From assembly GCA_038226305.1 (NCBI GenBank), contig JBBRQN010000002.1:1-64000 (forward strand): a stretch of 64,000 bases of DNA, read 5' to 3'. Numbering within the stretch: position 1 is the first letter of the stretch; each line of letters starts with the position of its first letter. The position numbers and the translations under genes were made by a program. This stretch comes from JASLDZ01 sp038226305 (GTDB lineage: Bacteria > Pseudomonadota > Alphaproteobacteria > Caulobacterales > Caulobacteraceae). The notes under the pieces were generated by a model that was given only the letters and a program-made list of their open reading frames with translations, was not told the origin of the DNA and made no database searches. Of this stretch, positions 35,111-44,543 are shown in pieces.

Positions 35111-37110
35111 TGGTCGGTTTCCGGCAGGGGCGTGGGCGGGGGCAGGGCGGGGCCGGGGCCAATCTGAGTCGGCAGGTCGGGGGCCGCGCCGTCGATGGGC
35201 GCATCGCTCGACTTGAGGGCGTCGGTGGGCATGGCGTGCTCGATCCGGGCGCGCACCTCCGGGTCTTTCAGGAGGGCCACGCGCATGATCTCGCGCGCCT
35301 TTGGGGCCGCCGCGTCGCCGCCGAAGCCGCCGTGCTCCACGATGACACTGATGGCGTAGCGCGGGTCGTCGGCCGGGGCGAAGGCCACGAACCAGGCGTG
35401 GTCGCGCAGGGCCCAGGCCCCCACAGCTCCGTGGGCGCCCTTTCCGTCCTTGTAAGTGTGGGCCTGCGCGGTGCCCGTCTTGCCCGCCATGACGATGGGG
35501 TCGAGCCCCAGCTTGGCAGTGGTTGCGGCCGTGCCGGAGACGACCACGTCGGCCATCGCCTTGCGCACGAAGGCCAAGTGTTCCTTGTTCACCGGCAGGT
35601 CGGGCACGTCCGCCCCCGAAGGCTGCAGCACGCCGCCCACGCTGCGGATCAGCCGGGGCAGGAGCGCCTTGTTGCCGTTCGCCAGCCGGGAGACCATCAC
35701 GCACGACTGCAGGGCGTTGATGTTGGTGTAGCCCTGGCCGATGCCCATCGAGGGCGTCTCGCCCGCAAACCACTTCTGGTTGGCCGGGTTGTTCTTGAAG
35801 GCGCGCTTCTTCCAGGCCGTGTCGGGCACGAGGCCCTTCTTCTGGCCCGAGATGCCGATGTCGAAGATCTGTCCCAGGCCGAAGCGGCGGGCGACTTCGG
35901 CGATCTTGTCCGGCCCGCAGAACAGGGCGGCGTTGTAGAAGTAGACGTCGCAGCTGGTGACGATGGCGCCGTGCAGATCCAGCGTGCCGTGGTGCTTGTC
36001 GCAGTGGAACACGTGGTTGCCGAAGGGGAACACGCCGTTGCAGGTGTAGGTGCGCTTGGGGTCGAACCCGTTCTCAAGCGCGGTGAGCGCCACCATCGTC
36101 TTGAAGGTCGAGCCCGGCGGATAGGTGCCGCTCAGCGCCTTGTCCAAGAGCGGCTTGTGGTCGTACTCGGCCAGCATCCGGTAGTCGGCCGAGGGCACGC
36201 CGGTCACGAAACGGTTGGCGTCGAACGAGGGCGCCGAGGCCAGGCACAGGATCTCGCCCGTGCGCACATCCATCATCACCGCGGCGCCGGAGTCCGAGCC
36301 GAACACCTCGAGCGCGCGGTTCTGAACGTCGGCGTCCAGGGTCAGCACCACGTCCTTGCCGGGGGTGGACGCGATGTCTCCCGCCGGGTCCGACTTGATG
36401 ACCCGGCCGACGGAGTCGACCTCCACCTTCTGCGCGCCGGCCTTGCCTCGCAGGTCGGCGTCGAGCGCCTTCTCGATGCCCTGCTTGCCGATGCGAAAGC
36501 CAGGGTGCAGCAGCAGAGGCTCCGGGTGGGGCCCGACCTTCTTGAGGTCGTCTGCCGAGACGCGGCTGACGTAGCCGATCACGTGCGCGAACGCCCCGCC
36601 GTAGGGGTAGACCCGCGCGTCCCCCACATCGGGGATCACGCCCGGCAGCTCGGGCGAGCGGGCGGAGACGCGGGCGAACTCCTCCCATGTGAGGTCGGTG
36701 GCCACGGCCACGGGAATGGAGCGCGGCCCGTTGGCCAGTTCCTTGGCCAGCTGCGCCTGCTTGGCCGGGGGGATCGGCACGAGGGTGGCCAGAAGGCTCA
36801 GCGTGCCCTCAACGTCGGGGGCTTCGTCGCGCCGCATGAGGAGGCGCAGGTCGGGCCGGTTGGAGGCGATCTCGATCCCGTTGCGATCCAGGATTCGGCC
36901 GCGGGGCGGGGTGCGCAGGCGGAAGTTGAACTGGTTGGAGCTGGAGAGGCTCGTGTACTTCTGCGCCTCGACCACCTGCAGCTGCAGGAGCCGGCCGGTC
37001 AGCGCCAGTGCGCCGATGCCGCCCAGGCCGCCGAGGATGAACGTGCGGCGATGGAACACGCCCTGCCGCTGGTTCACCTCATCAAAGAAGATGGACGGTT
37101 CGAGGCTCAC
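35107..37110 (-). CDS. mrdA: Penicillin-binding protein 2 (elongasome transpeptidase)
   Basis: 667 aa bitopic class B PBP. One transmembrane segment at about residues 22-44; a pedestal domain; then the transpeptidase with the SxxK motif STFK in YPPGSTFK, a Ser in TSCDVYFYN and the KTG motif in MAGKTGTAQ. Its transpeptidase activity crosslinks the strands made by RodA. The C-terminal tail is Pro-rich. It lies between mreD (60-bp gap) and rodA (4-bp overlap). Confidence 0.96.
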   Translation of the reverse strand: MSLEPSIFFDEVNQRQGVFHRRTFILGGLGGIGALALTGRLLQLQVVEAQKYTSLSSSNQFNFRLRTPPRGRILDRNGIEIASNRPDLRLLMRRDEAPDVEGTLSLLATLVPIPPAKQAQLAKELANGPRSIPVAVATDLTWEEFARVSARSPELPGVIPDVGDARVYPYGGAFAHVIGYVSRVSADDLKKVGPHPEPLLLHPGFRIGKQGIEKALDADLRGKAGAQKVEVDSVGRVIKSDPAGDIASTPGKDVVLTLDADVQNRALEVFGSDSGAAVMMDVRTGEILCLASAPSFDANRFVTGVPSADYRMLAEYDHKPLLDKALSGTYPPGSTFKTMVALTALENGFDPKRTYTCNGVFPFGNHVFHCDKHHGTLDLHGAIVTSCDVYFYNAALFCGPDKIAEVARRFGLGQIFDIGISGQKKGLVPDTAWKKRAFKNNPANQKWFAGETPSMGIGQGYTNINALQSCVMVSRLANGNKALLPRLIRSVGGVLQPSGADVPDLPVNKEHLAFVRKAMADVVVSGTAATTAKLGLDPIVMAGKTGTAQAHTYKDGKGAHGAVGAWALRDHAWFVAFAPADDPRYAISVIVEHGGFGGDAAAPKAREIMRVALLKDPEVRARIEHAMPTDALKSSDAPIDGAAPDLPTQIGPGPALPPPTPLPETDQ

Positions 37111-37170
37111 GGCCTTGGCCCTAACTCATGAAAGCGGCGAAAATCGGCGGGCGACGCAGGATGGGGCAAT

Positions 37171-37683
37171 CTAGCGGAAGCGAGGGTCCCCGTCCTCGAA
37201 CCGCTCGATCATCAACCGGGCGATGGGGAACAGGGCGGCGGTGAAAACGACCTGCAAGAGCACGGCCAGAAGGCTCGGCGCCACATGCGTATCCAGGGCC
37301 GAGATCAGGTAGGCGATGAAGAACGCGAAGGCGACGGCCGCCACATACCAGCCCGCCAGCACCGTCTGGTCCTGACCCAGGATGAGGTTTCGCACCACCA
37401 GGGCGACGAAATAGACCAGCATCAGGCACAGCGCCCACATCCCCAGGGCCCCTCCCCAGAAGAAGTCGAGGAACAGCCCGATGGCCAGGAGCACGATCGG
37501 CCCGAACACAGAGGGGCGGATCACCGGCCAGGCGAACGCCAGCACCAGCGGGAAGACCGGCTCGGGCAGTCCGAAGCCGAACAGGCGCACGGGCGCGGCC
37601 AGGATGATGGTCAGCACCACCGACAGCACTGCCGGAGCCACCAGCCAGCCCCAGGGCTGCAGGGGCTGATTGCGGCCGCTCAT
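37171..37683 (-). CDS. mreD: Rod-shape-determining protein MreD
   Basis: 170 aa integral membrane protein with about five transmembrane helices, assigned by hydropathy, size and position between mreC and mrdA; the sequence itself is poorly conserved in this family. FGPIVLLAIGLFLDFFWGGALGMWAL resembles the most conserved MreD helix region. It bridges MreC to the membrane elongation complex. The start overlaps the mreC stop by 4 bp. Confidence 0.9.
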   Translation of the reverse strand: MSGRNQPLQPWGWLVAPAVLSVVLTIILAAPVRLFGFGLPEPVFPLVLAFAWPVIRPSVFGPIVLLAIGLFLDFFWGGALGMWALCLMLVYFVALVVRNLILGQDQTVLAGWYVAAVAFAFFIAYLISALDTHVAPSLLAVLLQVVFTAALFPIARLMIERFEDGDPRFR

Positions 37684-39011
37684 CGGCCGGGGGGCTTCTG
37701 AGGCGTGCGCGGAGCCGGATCCGGAGTGCTGTCCACCGCGCCCAACAGTTCCGCGGTGGTGGGCCGGTGGCCGGTGGCCGGTGCCGCCTGCGGCGTGGAC
37801 GGAGCGACGCTGCGGGGCGTGGTCGCGCTGGCGGCCGACGTCCTCGCGGCCGGTTTGGCGCTGACCGCCTTTGCAGGGGCGGGCGTGCGCTTCGGCTTGG
37901 CCGCGGTCGCCGTAGGCGCACCCGCCGTCGCCCGGACGGGCGCGGGTGTCGGGACGATCGCCTTGACGCTGCTCACGGGCGGCGGAGCGACGGTGGGAGA
38001 CGGTACAGGCTGGCCGGACTTGAGGCCCGCCGTCGCCGAAGCGCCGCCGAAGGCTGGCACCGGCGGGGCCGATTTGGCCGCCATCGCGGCCGCAAGCTGC
38101 GCCGCGTCGGCAGGGGCCAGGGGCGGGGGCGACTTGGCGTTCAGCTCCGCCAGCTGCAGAGCCCCAAGCTTGGAGAAGTCGTCGAAGGCCAGGATCCGCA
38201 CATAGTCCACATCCTGCGCCTCGGCGTAGAGGCGCACGCGCCAGCCGCCGCGGATGTCCTTCGCGGCCACGCCCACGGGGAGGCCGCGGGGGTAGAGGCC
38301 GCCATCGCCCGAGGTGAGGATCACGTCGCCCTGCTTCACCGGGTCGACCCCGCGAAGATACTCCATCCGCGGGGCCCCACCGCCGTCGCCGGTGAGGATG
38401 GCTCGCGCGCCGGTTCGGTCGATCAGCACCGGGGTGCGGCTGTCCACGTCGGAGAGGAGCAGCACGCGGCTGACGCTGCGGCCCACGCCCACCACTCGGC
38501 CCACCACGCCGTGATCGCTCAACACCGGAAAGCCCGCCTTCACCCCGCGCTCGCGGCCGGCATCGGCCAGGCGGGCGTTGGAGAACGGGCCGCGCACGTC
38601 CGTGACCACCCGGGCCGAGATCATCGGCACCTGTGGTTCGGTGCGCAGCTGCAGAAGCTGCTCATAGCGGGTGTTGATGTTGCGCAGCGCCACCGCATCG
38701 TCGCGCACGCGCTCCAGCTCGCGGATGCGGGCCTTCAGCTTGCGATTCTCGGCGACGGCGAAGAAGTAGCCCTTCACCTCGGTGGAAGCCCCGCCGAGCA
38801 GGCGGAGCGGCACGGCGAACAGGCCTGAAACCGGCTGCGCCACCTCGTCGAACTGCCCCCGGGCCGAGCCATAGGCCCCGCCATTGGCGGCCTCGCGGCT
38901 GTCGGTGAGGAGGAGGGCGAGCGAGACCAGGCCGCAGACGATGGCGGCCAGGGCGGCCGTCCACGTCAGGGGAACTTTCAGGTCCTGCAGCGGTCCGTCG
39001 CGGAAGGCCAA
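37680..39011 (-). CDS. mreC: Rod-shape-determining protein MreC, with long C-terminal tail
   Basis: 443 aa. An N-terminal membrane anchor (about residues 17-36), a coiled coil (about 75-115, AENRKLKARIRELERVRD) and the periplasmic beta domains with GVVGRVVGVGRSVSRVLLLSD and GDVILTSGDGGLYPRGLPVG. From about residue 300 it carries a tail of some 140 residues rich in Pro, Ala, Thr and Lys and predicted disordered, much longer than in enterobacterial MreC. MreC is the scaffold that activates PBP2. Confidence 0.95.
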   Translation of the reverse strand: MAFRDGPLQDLKVPLTWTAALAAIVCGLVSLALLLTDSREAANGGAYGSARGQFDEVAQPVSGLFAVPLRLLGGASTEVKGYFFAVAENRKLKARIRELERVRDDAVALRNINTRYEQLLQLRTEPQVPMISARVVTDVRGPFSNARLADAGRERGVKAGFPVLSDHGVVGRVVGVGRSVSRVLLLSDVDSRTPVLIDRTGARAILTGDGGGAPRMEYLRGVDPVKQGDVILTSGDGGLYPRGLPVGVAAKDIRGGWRVRLYAEAQDVDYVRILAFDDFSKLGALQLAELNAKSPPPLAPADAAQLAAAMAAKSAPPVPAFGGASATAGLKSGQPVPSPTVAPPPVSSVKAIVPTPAPVRATAGAPTATAAKPKRTPAPAKAVSAKPAARTSAASATTPRSVAPSTPQAAPATGHRPTTAELLGAVDSTPDPAPRTPQKPPGR

Positions 39012-39100
39012 GCGCCCGAACTCCCTAGGCGCACGCCCGGCCCCATTCGCGGGGTTGCGGGGTCGCGGCCGAATCTACAGCAAATGTTACGCCGCAAAGA

Positions 39101-40144
39101 TTACGCTAGCGAGGCGTCGAGCACGCCCTTCATCCACTTGGGATGTTCGAGCACCTTGCCGCACCCCAGTGCCACGCAGGACAGGGGGTCGTCGGCCACC
39201 GTGACGGGCAGGCCGGTGTGGTCGCGAATCTCGATGTCGAGACCGCGCAGCAGCGCTCCCCCGCCGGTGAGCATGATGCCCTTGTCGGCGATGTCGGCCG
39301 CGAGTTCAGGGGGAGTGGCTTCTAGCGCCACCTTCACGGCTTCCACGATCTGGGTGACCGGCTCGGCCAGGGCCTCGGCGGCCTGCTTTTCGGAGATGCG
39401 CACTTCGCGGGGAACGCCCTGCATCAGGTCGCGCCCCTTCACCTCGATGGCGAGGCCGTCGCCGTCCAGCGGCAGGCGGGCGGTGCCGATCTCCTTCTTG
39501 ATACGCTCGGCGGTGGTCTCGCCGATGAGGAGGTTATGGTGGCGGCGCATGTAGCTGATGATTGCCTCGTCCATCTTGTCGCCGCCCACCCGCACCGAGC
39601 GCGAATAGACGATGCCGGAGAGGCTCAGCACGGCGACCTCGGTCGTGCCGCCGCCGATGTCCACCACCATGGAGCCCGTGGGCTCGTGGATGGGCAGGCC
39701 CGCGCCGATGGCGGCCGCCATGGGCTCGTCGATCAGGCCGACGCGGCGGGCCGAGGCGTTCAGGCAGCTGTCGTTGATGGCGCGACGTTCCACGGCGGTG
39801 GCGCCCGAAGGCACGCACACGATCACCTTGGGGTTCACGAAGCCCTTGCGGTTGTGAACCTTCCGGATGAAGTGCTTGATCATCTCCTCGGCGACCTCGA
39901 AGTCGGCGATCACCCCGTCGCGCATGGGGCGGATGGCCTCCATGTGGCCGGGCGTGCGGCCCAGCATCTGCTTGGCCTCGATCCCCACGGCGTGGACCAC
40001 CTTCCGGCCGCCGATGTTGCGCAGCGCCACGACCGAGGGCTCGTTCAAGACGATGCCCTTGCCCTTCATGTAGATCAGCGTGTTCGCCGTGCCGAGATCG
40101 ATGGCGATGTCGTTGGAAATGACGCCGAAGAGCGAAGAGAACAT
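39101..40144 (-). CDS. mreB: Actin-like cell-shape protein MreB
   Basis: 347 aa bacterial actin. ATP-binding elements: IDLGTANTLIYMKGKG (phosphate 1), DIGGGTTEVAVLS (phosphate 2) and GGGALLRGLD (adenosine). The N-terminal MFSSLFG is the amphipathic membrane-binding segment, which fixes the start at 40144; the longer open frame upstream is not conserved. It organises the elongasome as membrane-bound filaments. First gene of mreBCD-mrdA-rodA, with 89 bp to mreC. Confidence 0.97.
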   Translation of the reverse strand: MFSSLFGVISNDIAIDLGTANTLIYMKGKGIVLNEPSVVALRNIGGRKVVHAVGIEAKQMLGRTPGHMEAIRPMRDGVIADFEVAEEMIKHFIRKVHNRKGFVNPKVIVCVPSGATAVERRAINDSCLNASARRVGLIDEPMAAAIGAGLPIHEPTGSMVVDIGGGTTEVAVLSLSGIVYSRSVRVGGDKMDEAIISYMRRHHNLLIGETTAERIKKEIGTARLPLDGDGLAIEVKGRDLMQGVPREVRISEKQAAEALAEPVTQIVEAVKVALEATPPELAADIADKGIMLTGGGALLRGLDIEIRDHTGLPVTVADDPLSCVALGCGKVLEHPKWMKGVLDASLA

Positions 40145-40344
40145 TGCAGGCCTTGGGGTGGCGTGAGGTGCGCAGACGTCCGGAAAGGCGCTTTGTCTCT
40201 GGCGTCCTGCGCTCACCCCTGAAGCGCGGACGCGTCTTTTGACGTCACCTGCCGAAGGGGCTCACTTGCACGGCTAAATGCCGGATTTCAAGCGCGCTCT
40301 CGTCGCGGGCCACGAGCGCACGGGCGCGATCACGGCCAGGCGGC

Positions 40345-41067
40345 TCAGCCCCGCTTGACGCCCCACAGCCGCACGCCGGGAATGGCCCACAGAAACAGGG
40401 GAAACGAAGCGGTCAGAGGCTCGATCCCGTGCGCCCTCAGCACGGCCCGGTACGAAAACGGGTGGAAGATGTCGAACATCGAAAGCCGTCCGCCAGGTTT
40501 CAACACACGGCACATCTCGCTCAGCGCCCTCGCGCGGCCGGCCGCATCCTTGATGTTGTGCAGCGCCGTCATCGAAGTGACCGCGTCGAAGCTCGCATCC
40601 GCATAGGGCAGGGCGCGGGCATCGCCGGTGTCCACCCTGACGCGTGATGCGACGCCTTCCAGCGCGGCGTTGGCGAGCGTCGCCTCGGCGGAGTTCGCGC
40701 TGAGATCCGCAGCGCTCCACAGGTCGATGCCGACCGCTTGGCCGGTGGTCAGCCGCTTGGCGGCGCCGATCAGCGCAAGGCCGCGGCCGCAGCCCACGTC
40801 CAGAACGCTCTCGTCGCCCTTGAGCGCCAGGGCCTCGATCACCCGGTCGCGCACGCCGAACTTCAGCACCTTGGAGGAGAGAAGCATGACGCCCGCCGCC
40901 AGCAGCAGCGACGCGCCTATGGGGAGCAGCGGTCCGGCGATGTCACGCATCGGCCCGATGTCGAGCAGCAGGAACGCCACGTGCGCCGCGATGCAGACGA
41001 GCCCCCACACGGCGAGTGACTTCACCATGCCCGGTGCGTCCACGCCGTAGTCTGCACGCTTGGCCAT
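40345..41067 (-). CDS. Membrane-anchored SAM-dependent methyltransferase
   Basis: 240 aa. Residues about 18-75 contain two hydrophobic segments (VWGLVCIAAHVAFLLLD and LLPIGASLLLAAGVMLL), followed by a class I methyltransferase domain: motif I VLDVGCGRGLALI, the acidic loop VGIDLW, and the post-motif GDARALPYADASFDAVTSM. AGGA lies 8 nt upstream of the ATG at 41067. The membrane hairpin suggests a lipid-soluble substrate; the identity is not evident. Confidence 0.85.
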   Translation of the reverse strand: MAKRADYGVDAPGMVKSLAVWGLVCIAAHVAFLLLDIGPMRDIAGPLLPIGASLLLAAGVMLLSSKVLKFGVRDRVIEALALKGDESVLDVGCGRGLALIGAAKRLTTGQAVGIDLWSAADLSANSAEATLANAALEGVASRVRVDTGDARALPYADASFDAVTSMTALHNIKDAAGRARALSEMCRVLKPGGRLSMFDIFHPFSYRAVLRAHGIEPLTASFPLFLWAIPGVRLWGVKRG

Positions 41068-41120
41068 GTGAGGATTCCTGAGACACTTCGAGAGCAGCTT
41101 AGCCACGGGCCGCAACGACG

Positions 41121-41891
41121 CTAGAGCGGCGGTGCCCGGCTGGCGACGTCTGGCTGCGACGGTTCAATCTGCTGCCGTGCCGCGGCCGCTTTGGCTTCGC
41201 GTCGCTTGAGCCACTCGCGGGCGAGGAGCGCCGATCCGATCCAGATGACCGCCACGGCCGCGATCGTCCACCAGTGGCCCGCCCCGCCGCCGCTCATGCC
41301 CTTCACCGCGGCGGCGCCCGCAAAGGCGGTCAGCGCGGTCTTAGGGATGATGCCGATGCCCGTTCCGGCCGCGAAGCTCCAGAAGCGCATGGGGGTGACG
41401 CCGGCGGCCATGTTCACCACGATGAACGGTGCCGCAGGCACGAGGCGTACCACGAGGCTCGCCAGAAAGCCGTTCTTGCCCACCATCTCGATGAAGGCGT
41501 TGATGCCCTTGCCCGCATAGCTCTGCAGGAGCCGCGCTCCGAAGCGACGGCCCAGGAAGAACCCGATGGCCGACGATACCATCGTGCCGATCCACGAATA
41601 GGCGAACCCCGCCCACGGCCCGAAAGCCACGACCGCGGCGGCGATCAGAACGAACTGCGGCACGCCCAGGAACGCCAGCCCCGCGAACGCCCCCACCGCC
41701 ATCGGAAGCGCCCAGGGGCCCCGCGCGCCTGCCGCCATCCACGCCTGCACCTCGGCCGGGCCCGACAGCCCCAGAAGCGAGGCCCCGAACAGGAACACGA
41801 TGCCCACGCCGCCGAACAGCAGGAACGACACCGCAAGAGCCCGCCAGGCCCGGGCATCCATGTTGGTCAGAAAACGGAAAAGCCGCCGCAT
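41121..41891 (-). CDS. TVP38/TMEM64 (VTT domain) membrane protein
   Basis: 256 aa, about six hydrophobic segments. The central VTT/SNARE-associated region is recognisable: FGPWAGFAYSWIGTMVSSAIGFFLGRRFG, then VRLVPAAPFIVVNMAAGVTPMRFW and TGIGIIPKTALTAF. The bacterial family is related to DedA proteins, some of which move undecaprenyl phosphate or phospholipids. The start at 41891 has a weak ribosome site; an internal ATG 11 codons later is possible. It lies 53 bp upstream of the methyltransferase on the same strand. Confidence 0.87.
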   Translation of the reverse strand: MRRLFRFLTNMDARAWRALAVSFLLFGGVGIVFLFGASLLGLSGPAEVQAWMAAGARGPWALPMAVGAFAGLAFLGVPQFVLIAAAVVAFGPWAGFAYSWIGTMVSSAIGFFLGRRFGARLLQSYAGKGINAFIEMVGKNGFLASLVVRLVPAAPFIVVNMAAGVTPMRFWSFAAGTGIGIIPKTALTAFAGAAAVKGMSGGGAGHWWTIAAVAVIWIGSALLAREWLKRREAKAAAARQQIEPSQPDVASRAPPL

Positions 41892-42056
41892 GGCCGATGC
41901 GGTTACAGGACCGCAGAGGCGCTGTCGCGCCCTCCCGTGGGGGTCGCCGCTCGCTAAGAGTTGAACATCCTGTCGTGGTCGTAACCTGACGCCGGGCGGG
42001 CGTGAGCCTATCTCCAGCCTCCCGGCCACCGATGGCCACAGGCAGCCTTGAAGACC

Positions 42057-42749
42057 ATGACCCCCCAGGAACGTGACCTCCTCTCCCGCTTCCTCGACGA
42101 CCTCGCCCGCTCGAACCCGGGACCCAAGGATCGCGAGGCCGCCGACCAGATCGAGCGCGCCCTCATGTCCAACCCGGATGCCGCCTATGTGCTGGTGCAG
42201 CACGCCATTCTGAGCGACCAGGCCCTTCATGCCGCTCAGGACCGCATCGCGGAGCTCGAACGAGCCGGTGCGGCCCCGGCCGCCGAGCCGAGCTTCCTCG
42301 GCGCCGCCTTCGGCAAGGCACCCTCCAACCCCGCCAGTGCGCCGCTCGGGGGAGCGACCTCGGTTCCGCCTACGCCTGCCCCGGCGCAGGGCGGGGGCTT
42401 CTTTGGCTCGCCCTCGGCCCAGGCCTCATACGGACAACCGTGGGGAGGCGACCGGCCCGGTCCGTTCTCGGGCGGGGGCGGCGTGGGCAGCTTCCTGCGC
42501 AGCGCGGGCACGACGGCGGCGGGCGTGGCGGGGGGTGCCTTCCTTTTCGAGGGCCTCTCCAACATCTTCGGCGGCCACCACGGGGGCGGTTTCGGCGGCG
42601 GGCAGGGGTTCATGGGTGGCCCGACGGAAAACGTGACCATCAACGAATACGGCGACCGCGACGCAGACCGTTCGAGCTTTGCCGATACGGGCGGGGACGT
42701 GAACTACGACTCCGACAACGGTGACATCTCGGGCGACGACTACAGCTGA
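42057..42749 (+). CDS. DUF2076-domain protein
   Basis: 230 aa starting MTPQERDLLSRFLDDLA, the standard opening of the DUF2076 family, with the conserved REAADQIERALMSNPDAAYVLVQ helices. A Pro/Gly-rich middle, a single hydrophobic patch near residue 160 (AAGVAGGAFLFEGL), and an acidic Asp-rich C-terminus ending in NYDSDNGDISGDDYS follow. The role is unknown. The ATG at 42057 was preferred to the in-frame TTG at 42048. Confidence 0.85.
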   Translation: MTPQERDLLSRFLDDLARSNPGPKDREAADQIERALMSNPDAAYVLVQHAILSDQALHAAQDRIAELERAGAAPAAEPSFLGAAFGKAPSNPASAPLGGATSVPPTPAPAQGGGFFGSPSAQASYGQPWGGDRPGPFSGGGGVGSFLRSAGTTAAGVAGGAFLFEGLSNIFGGHHGGGFGGGQGFMGGPTENVTINEYGDRDADRSSFADTGGDVNYDSDNGDISGDDYS

Positions 42750-42780
42750 TCGACTTTCAACCTTGCAGGAGGGCTCCCCG

Positions 42781-43110
42781 ATGATCGTCTGCACCACTGA
42801 AAAGGTCGCCGGTCGAGAGACCGTGGAAACGCTGGGCCAGGTGTTCGGGATCGTCGTGCGATCCCGGGGCCTGGGCGGCAACATCGTGGCGGGCCTGCGC
42901 TCGCTCGTAGGCGGCGAGATCCACGAATACACCCAGCTCTTGGAGGAGGCGCGCAAGCACGCCGTCGACCGGCTGGTGACCAACGCCAGCTTGATGGGCG
43001 CCGATGCCGTGGTGATGATGCGCTACGACTCTTCGGAGATCGGCGACATAATGAGCGAGATCGTCGCTTACGGCACCGCCGTGAAGCTGGGCCCGGCCAC
43101 CCGTGTTTAG
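42781..43110 (+). CDS. YbjQ/UPF0145 family heavy-metal-binding-like protein
   Basis: 109 aa. The family pattern is clear: TLGQVFGIVVRSRGLGGNIVAGLRS, then ARKHAVDRLVTNASLMGADAVVMMRYDSS. Proteins of this fold form pentamers and are labelled heavy-metal binding, mostly by similarity. A strong GGAGG lies 9 nt upstream. It is 31 bp after the DUF2076 gene and overlaps the next gene by 8 bp, forming an operon of three small genes. Confidence 0.9.
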   Translation: MIVCTTEKVAGRETVETLGQVFGIVVRSRGLGGNIVAGLRSLVGGEIHEYTQLLEEARKHAVDRLVTNASLMGADAVVMMRYDSSEIGDIMSEIVAYGTAVKLGPATRV

Positions 43111-43396
43111 GTCTCGCGCCCGCATCGCCGCCCTCGCGTTCGGCGGAGCTTTCCTGATCGGTGCGGTGGCCATGCTGGTCACCGCGGGGCCGGGGCCGGC
43201 CCTGCCGCTCGCCTTCTGGGGCGGGGTGATCATGATGGCCGTGGCGTTCGAGCGGTGGCGATACAAGCCGCTGCTCACGCTGCCCGGTCCTGGGTTCGAG
43301 GCGACGCCGGAGCGCTTCATCGACCCCGCGAGCGGGCGCCCCGTACAGGTCTTCGTAGACCGCAAAAGCGGCGAACGCCGCTACGTGCCGGGCTGA
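43103..43396 (+). CDS. Small two-helix membrane protein, hypothetical
   Basis: 97 aa, GTG start overlapping the ybjQ-like stop by 8 bp. Two transmembrane helices (about residues 8-28 and 31-48) are followed by a soluble basic tail with PERFIDPASGRPVQVFVDRKSGERRY. The overlap and matching codon use support a real coupled gene. No family is recognised. Confidence 0.7.
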   Translation: MFRSRARIAALAFGGAFLIGAVAMLVTAGPGPALPLAFWGGVIMMAVAFERWRYKPLLTLPGPGFEATPERFIDPASGRPVQVFVDRKSGERRYVPG

Positions 43397-43482
43397 TCGC
43401 GCCCGGGCCTTTCACACGCCATTGCCATGCGTGGCGACGCGCGCGAGCCTGCCCGATCACGATCAAGGGACGGCGCGGCGGC

Positions 43483-44505
43483 ATGGGTGTTTTCAATCGG
43501 GCGGCGGTGCTGGCGACTGGCTTGGCGCTGGCCACGGCGGGTTTAGCCAACGCCGAGACCTTCGAGCTCAAGGCCACGCCCACGACCGTCGCGTGGGGCA
43601 ACTACGACGCCGCCGCCAAGCCAGTGCTGCGGATCAGGTCTGGCGATGTGGTCACCTTCCACACGCTCCTCACGTCCAGCCCCGCGGCTCTGGAGAAGAA
43701 CGGCGTGGCGCCCACCGACGTGGAAGCCAGCCTGCGGGCGGTGTTCGACCAGGTGAAGGACCGCGGCCCCGGCGGCCACATCCTCACCGGCCCCGTCTTC
43801 ATCGAGGGTGCCGAGCCCGGCGATACGCTGGAGGTACGCATCCAGAAGATCGAGCTCGCGATCCCGTACGCCTACAACGGCTTCCGCTATGGCGCGGGCA
43901 TTCTGACCGACGACTACCCTTACGCCCACACCAAGATCATCCCGCTGGACAAGGCGACCATGACGGCCGCCTTCGCGCCGGGGGTGCGCATTCCCCTGCA
44001 CCCCTTTTTCGGCAGCATGGGCGTGGCCCCACCGCCCGGCTTCGGCCGCTATGACTCGACGCCGCCTTCGGTTCACGGGGGCAACATGGACGACAAGGCG
44101 CTGGTGGCTGGCACCACGCTCTACCTGCCGGTCCACGCGGCGGGTGCCCTCTTCGAGGTGGGCGACGGCCACGCCGGGCAAGGCGACGGCGAAGTGGACG
44201 TGACGGCGCTGGAGACCTCGCTGATCGGCACGTTCCAGTTCGTGCTGCACAAGGACTTGCACGTGAAATACCCGCGCGCCGAGACGCCTACGGAATACAT
44301 CTCCATGGGCTTCGACGACGATCTCTCCATCGCCGCCCACAAGGCCGTGCGCGAGATGGTGGATTTTCTGGTGACCGAGAAGCACCTCTCGAAGGACGAC
44401 GCCTACATGCTCGCCAGCGTGGCGGCCGACCTGCACCTCACCGAAGTCGTCGACCGCAACAAAGGCGTCCACATGGCCCTGCCCAAGGCCGTGTTCGTGA
44501 AGTAA
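43483..44505 (+). CDS. Exported acetamidase/formamidase family protein
   Basis: 340 aa: a Sec signal peptide (residues 1-23, ending LANA) followed by the FmdA/AmdA fold. Typical family features include GPVFIEGAEPGDTLEVRI, HPFFGSMGVAP and HGGNMDDKALVAGTTLYLPVHAAGALFEVGDGHAGQGDGE. The family hydrolyses short-chain amides to ammonia and acid; the signal peptide implies periplasmic action, which is common in the alphaproteobacterial branch. It is 86 bp after the small membrane gene and is probably its own unit. Confidence 0.9.
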   Translation: MGVFNRAAVLATGLALATAGLANAETFELKATPTTVAWGNYDAAAKPVLRIRSGDVVTFHTLLTSSPAALEKNGVAPTDVEASLRAVFDQVKDRGPGGHILTGPVFIEGAEPGDTLEVRIQKIELAIPYAYNGFRYGAGILTDDYPYAHTKIIPLDKATMTAAFAPGVRIPLHPFFGSMGVAPPPGFGRYDSTPPSVHGGNMDDKALVAGTTLYLPVHAAGALFEVGDGHAGQGDGEVDVTALETSLIGTFQFVLHKDLHVKYPRAETPTEYISMGFDDDLSIAAHKAVREMVDFLVTEKHLSKDDAYMLASVAADLHLTEVVDRNKGVHMALPKAVFVK

Positions 44506-44514
44506 CGGCGGGCA

Positions 44515-44535
44515 CCTCTTCCCCTGTGGAAGAGG
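44515..44535. terminator. Hairpin between convergent genes
   Basis: A perfect 8-bp stem CCTCTTCC / GGAAGAGG with a 5-nt loop lies between two convergent stops. There is no T run, so it would be a weak or Rho-assisted bidirectional terminator. Confidence 0.4.
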
Positions 44536-44543
44536 CGTCGGGC

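Noticed and set aside
40145..40344. Regulatory RNA or hidden gene between mreB and the methyltransferase gene
   Set aside because: Only 200 bp without a convincing frame, riboswitch motif or hairpin with a T run; most likely the mreB promoter and leader.
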